Shown here one piece after another: positions 13,867-15,476 of a stretch of DNA of 15,476 nucleotides. The translations under genes were made by a program, and so were the position numbers. The DNA lies in NCBI GenBank assembly GCA_019347785.1, contig JAHWKQ010000027.1:1-15476 (forward strand), in the 5' to 3' direction. Every line of letters begins with the position of its first letter. Within the stretch, counting starts at the first letter, position 1. The DNA is from Actinomycetota bacterium. Lineage in GTDB: Bacteria > Actinomycetota > Nitriliruptoria > Euzebyales > Egibacteraceae. The notes beneath the pieces were generated by a model. It was not told the DNA's origin. It saw only the letters and a program-made list of their open reading frames with translations, and ran no database searches.

Positions 13867-15216
13867 TCAGCTGAAGCGGCGGTAGCGGGCGATGCGGTCG
13901 GCGAAGCGCTCGCGCTTGGCGACGTCGCTGACGCCGCCGCCCTCCTCGCGGGCGTTGACGAGGACGCCCAGCTTGCCGGTGTGGGCGTTGGTGTGGATGG
14001 CCCACGCCGCGTCGGCGGCCTCGTCCAGGCCGTACGTGCGCGACAGGATGGGCTGCACCATCCCCAGGTCGGCCAGCCGGTTGGCCTCCCAGGCCTCCCG
14101 GTAGTTGGCGAAGTGCGAGCCGACGATGCGCTTCAGGCTCATCCACAGGTAGCGGTTGTCGTACTCGTGCAGGTAGCCCGACGTCGAGGCGCAGGTCACG
14201 ACCACCCCGCCGCGCCGGGCGACGAAGACGCTGGCGCCGATCGTCTGCCGGCCGGGGTGCTCGAAGACGATGTCGGGGTCCTCGCCGCCGGTCAGCTCCC
14301 GGATGCGTGTCCCGAACCGTCGCCACTCCCTGGGCTGCTGCCGCCCGTCACGCCAGAACTCGTAGCCGTCGGCCCGGCGGTCGATGACGAGCTCGGCCCC
14401 GACCTGGGCCAGCAGGTCGGCCTTCTCCGGGCTCGACACGATGCACACCGGGATGCCCCCGCCGTTGAGCACCAGCTGCACGGCGAAGCCACCCAGGCCG
14501 CCCGTGGCGCCCCAGATCAGCACGACGTCGCCCTGCTTCATGCCGGCGCCGTTGGGGCCGACGAGCATGCGGTAGGAGGTGGCCAGCGTCAGGCTCAGGC
14601 TCGCCGCCTCCTCCCACGTCAGGTGGGTCGGCTTGGGCATCAGCTGATTGGCCTTGACGAGGCTGAGCTCGGCCATGCCGCCGAAGTTGGACTCGAAGCC
14701 CCAGATGCGCTGGTGCGCGTCCATCATCGAGTCGTCGTGGCCCTCGTGCCCCTCCAGGTCGACGTAGTTGCAGTGGACGGTGACGCGGTCGCCAGGGTTC
14801 CAGCGGCTCACGCCCGGCCCGGTGCGCACGACCACCCCCGAGGCGTCGCTGCCGACGTTGTGGTAGTCCAGGTCGTGGCGCCGCCCCAGGTCCGACTCGC
14901 GGCCGAAACGCTCCAGGAAGAGAAACGTCGGCAGCGGCTCGAAGATCGACGTCCACACCGTGTTGAAGTTCAGCGCCGACGCCATGGGCGCGATCAGGAC
15001 CTCCCCGGCGCCCAGCGGGGGGATGGGGACCTCGTCGACGTGCAGGGACTTGCGCGGGTCCTTGTCGGCCGTCGCCATGCCGTCGAACATGTCGACCTCG
15101 CTCTTGCGCACGACGGCGGCCCGCATGGTCTCGGGCAGCGGCAGGGCGGCGATGTCGCCGGGGGAGGGCTGCGCGGCCGTGGCCGCCTCCACGATGGCGT
15201 CGAGGTCCTGGGACAT
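13867..15216 (-). CDS. ccr: Crotonyl-CoA carboxylase/reductase
   Basis: Ccr reductively carboxylates crotonyl-CoA with NADPH and CO2 to ethylmalonyl-CoA, the defining step of the ethylmalonyl-CoA pathway and a source of polyketide extender units. The protein is 449 residues from ATG 15216, about the streptomycete length. It belongs to the zinc-free MDR/quinone-oxidoreductase superfamily, with the NADPH loop WGATGGLGGFAVQL at about 235-248. The four residues known to hold CO2 in the Kitasatospora enzyme all appear present: Asn85 in LNFNTVWTS, Phe174-Glu175 in IWGFESNFGG and His368 in GSHFANY. This supports a carboxylating enzyme rather than a plain reductase. The open frame begins at 15309, but ATG 15216 has GGGAGG 4 bases upstream and a sigma-70-type promoter further up. 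A probable XRE regulator is encoded upstream on the same strand. Confidence 0.93.
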   Translation of the reverse strand: MSQDLDAIVEAATAAQPSPGDIAALPLPETMRAAVVRKSEVDMFDGMATADKDPRKSLHVDEVPIPPLGAGEVLIAPMASALNFNTVWTSIFEPLPTFLFLERFGRESDLGRRHDLDYHNVGSDASGVVVRTGPGVSRWNPGDRVTVHCNYVDLEGHEGHDDSMMDAHQRIWGFESNFGGMAELSLVKANQLMPKPTHLTWEEAASLSLTLATSYRMLVGPNGAGMKQGDVVLIWGATGGLGGFAVQLVLNGGGIPVCIVSSPEKADLLAQVGAELVIDRRADGYEFWRDGRQQPREWRRFGTRIRELTGGEDPDIVFEHPGRQTIGASVFVARRGGVVVTCASTSGYLHEYDNRYLWMSLKRIVGSHFANYREAWEANRLADLGMVQPILSRTYGLDEAADAAWAIHTNAHTGKLGVLVNAREEGGGVSDVAKRERFADRIARYRRFS

Positions 15217-15271
15217 GGGGCCTCCCGGATCGGGGCGCGCAGCGCCGGTGGGGCTGTGTGGTGGGGAGCCA

Positions 15272-15300
15272 AGGGTATCGGGCGCGCGCGAACTATCCAA
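15272..15300 (-). promoter_or_regulatory. Probable sigma-70-type promoter of ccr
   Basis: On the minus strand TTGGAT (15295-15300) and TACCCT (15272-15277) are separated by 17 bases. Transcription would start near 15265, leaving about 50 bases of leader with GGGAGG just before ATG 15216. This is the best two-part promoter match in the window. Confidence 0.45.
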
Positions 15301-15326
15301 AGCACGCACGGGGCCACCCGGCGGGC

Positions 15327-15476
15327 TCAGCCGGTCTGATCACCCCCGGACTGGGCCACGTAGCTGCGGTAGACGCTGATCAGCGCCTCCTTCTGGGAGT
15401 CCGACAAGGCGGTGTCCCCGCGGATGGCGGCCTCGGTGACGCCCGACTGCGGCCGGTGGCCGGCCTCGCCCACCAG
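15327..15476 (-). CDS. C-terminal end of a probable XRE-family regulator
   Basis: On the minus strand the frame enters from the right edge (LVGEAGHRPQSGVTEAAIRG...) and ends at TGA 15327-15329, giving 49 visible residues. The segment TEAAIRGDTALSDSQKEAL followed by ISVYRSYV resembles the C-terminal helix that many small actinobacterial helix-turn-helix XRE regulators carry after the DNA-binding domain (pattern: acidic residue, DPxLxxxQKxALLxVYxSF). The DNA-binding part is outside the window, so the call rests on that remembered tail only. It stops 110 bases upstream of the ccr start, with the ccr promoter between, and could control ccr. That link is inference. Confidence 0.5.
   Translation of the reverse strand: MVGEAGHRPQSGVTEAAIRGDTALSDSQKEALISVYRSYVAQSGGDQTG

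Overview
The window comes from a very G+C-rich bacterial chromosome and almost certainly from an actinobacterium. The clearest markers are two mycothiol genes (mca and mshC), which belong to a thiol system essentially confined to Actinomycetota. Supporting signs are a mycobacterial-type sulfite reductase, an actinobacterial-type orphan GroES-like protein, a streptomycete-like crotonyl-CoA carboxylase/reductase and several apparently leaderless genes. I cannot name the genus. No phage, transposon, CRISPR, rRNA or tRNA sequence is visible. It reads as ordinary, tightly packed chromosome with no gene-free stretch above 300 bases.

Layout. Block 1 (+, 1-2946): the C-terminal end of an Rv2578c/SPL-like radical SAM protein, a GCS2-family carboxylate-amine ligase and an aspartoacylase/succinylglutamate-desuccinylase-family zinc hydrolase. 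Block 2 (-, 2965-4682): a CinA-N/MoCF-domain protein followed by mycothiol S-conjugate amidase (mca), converging on block 1 through a shared hairpin. Block 3 (+, 4720-9934): an unknown polytopic membrane protein, then the ribosome-associated ABC-F protein EttA two bases later. After a regulatory gap comes an assimilatory sulfur operon of ferredoxin-sulfite reductase (sir), a 52-residue zinc ribbon and APS reductase (cysH), with start and stop codons overlapping. A strong hairpin at 9952-9983 closes the block. Block 4 (-, 10066-15476): in transcription order, the end of a probable XRE-type regulator, ccr, an orphan GroES-like protein, an ACT-domain malic enzyme, RNase HII (rnhB) and mshC.

A common thread is low-molecular-weight thiol metabolism. 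CysH and Sir make sulfide for cysteine, MshC joins cysteine to GlcN-inositol in mycothiol synthesis, and Mca cleaves mycothiol S-conjugates to mercapturic acids. The GCS2 ligase and the aspartoacylase-family hydrolase beside mca could belong to the same chemistry, but that is inference. Ccr and malic enzyme are central carbon enzymes of the C4 acyl-CoA and malate nodes.

The most distinctive signal outside the genes is a repeated promoter-to-start architecture. Five genes have a TANNNT box that ends 6-8 bases before their ATG, which predicts leaderless mRNAs. Two of these boxes face away from each other inside a 37-base gap, so the promoters must physically overlap. I see no clear novel defence or mobile system. 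The best leads are the leaderless pattern, the divergent promoter pair, the sir-cysH zinc-ribbon microprotein, a clamp-binding-like motif in the radical SAM tail and the ligase/hydrolase pair beside mca.
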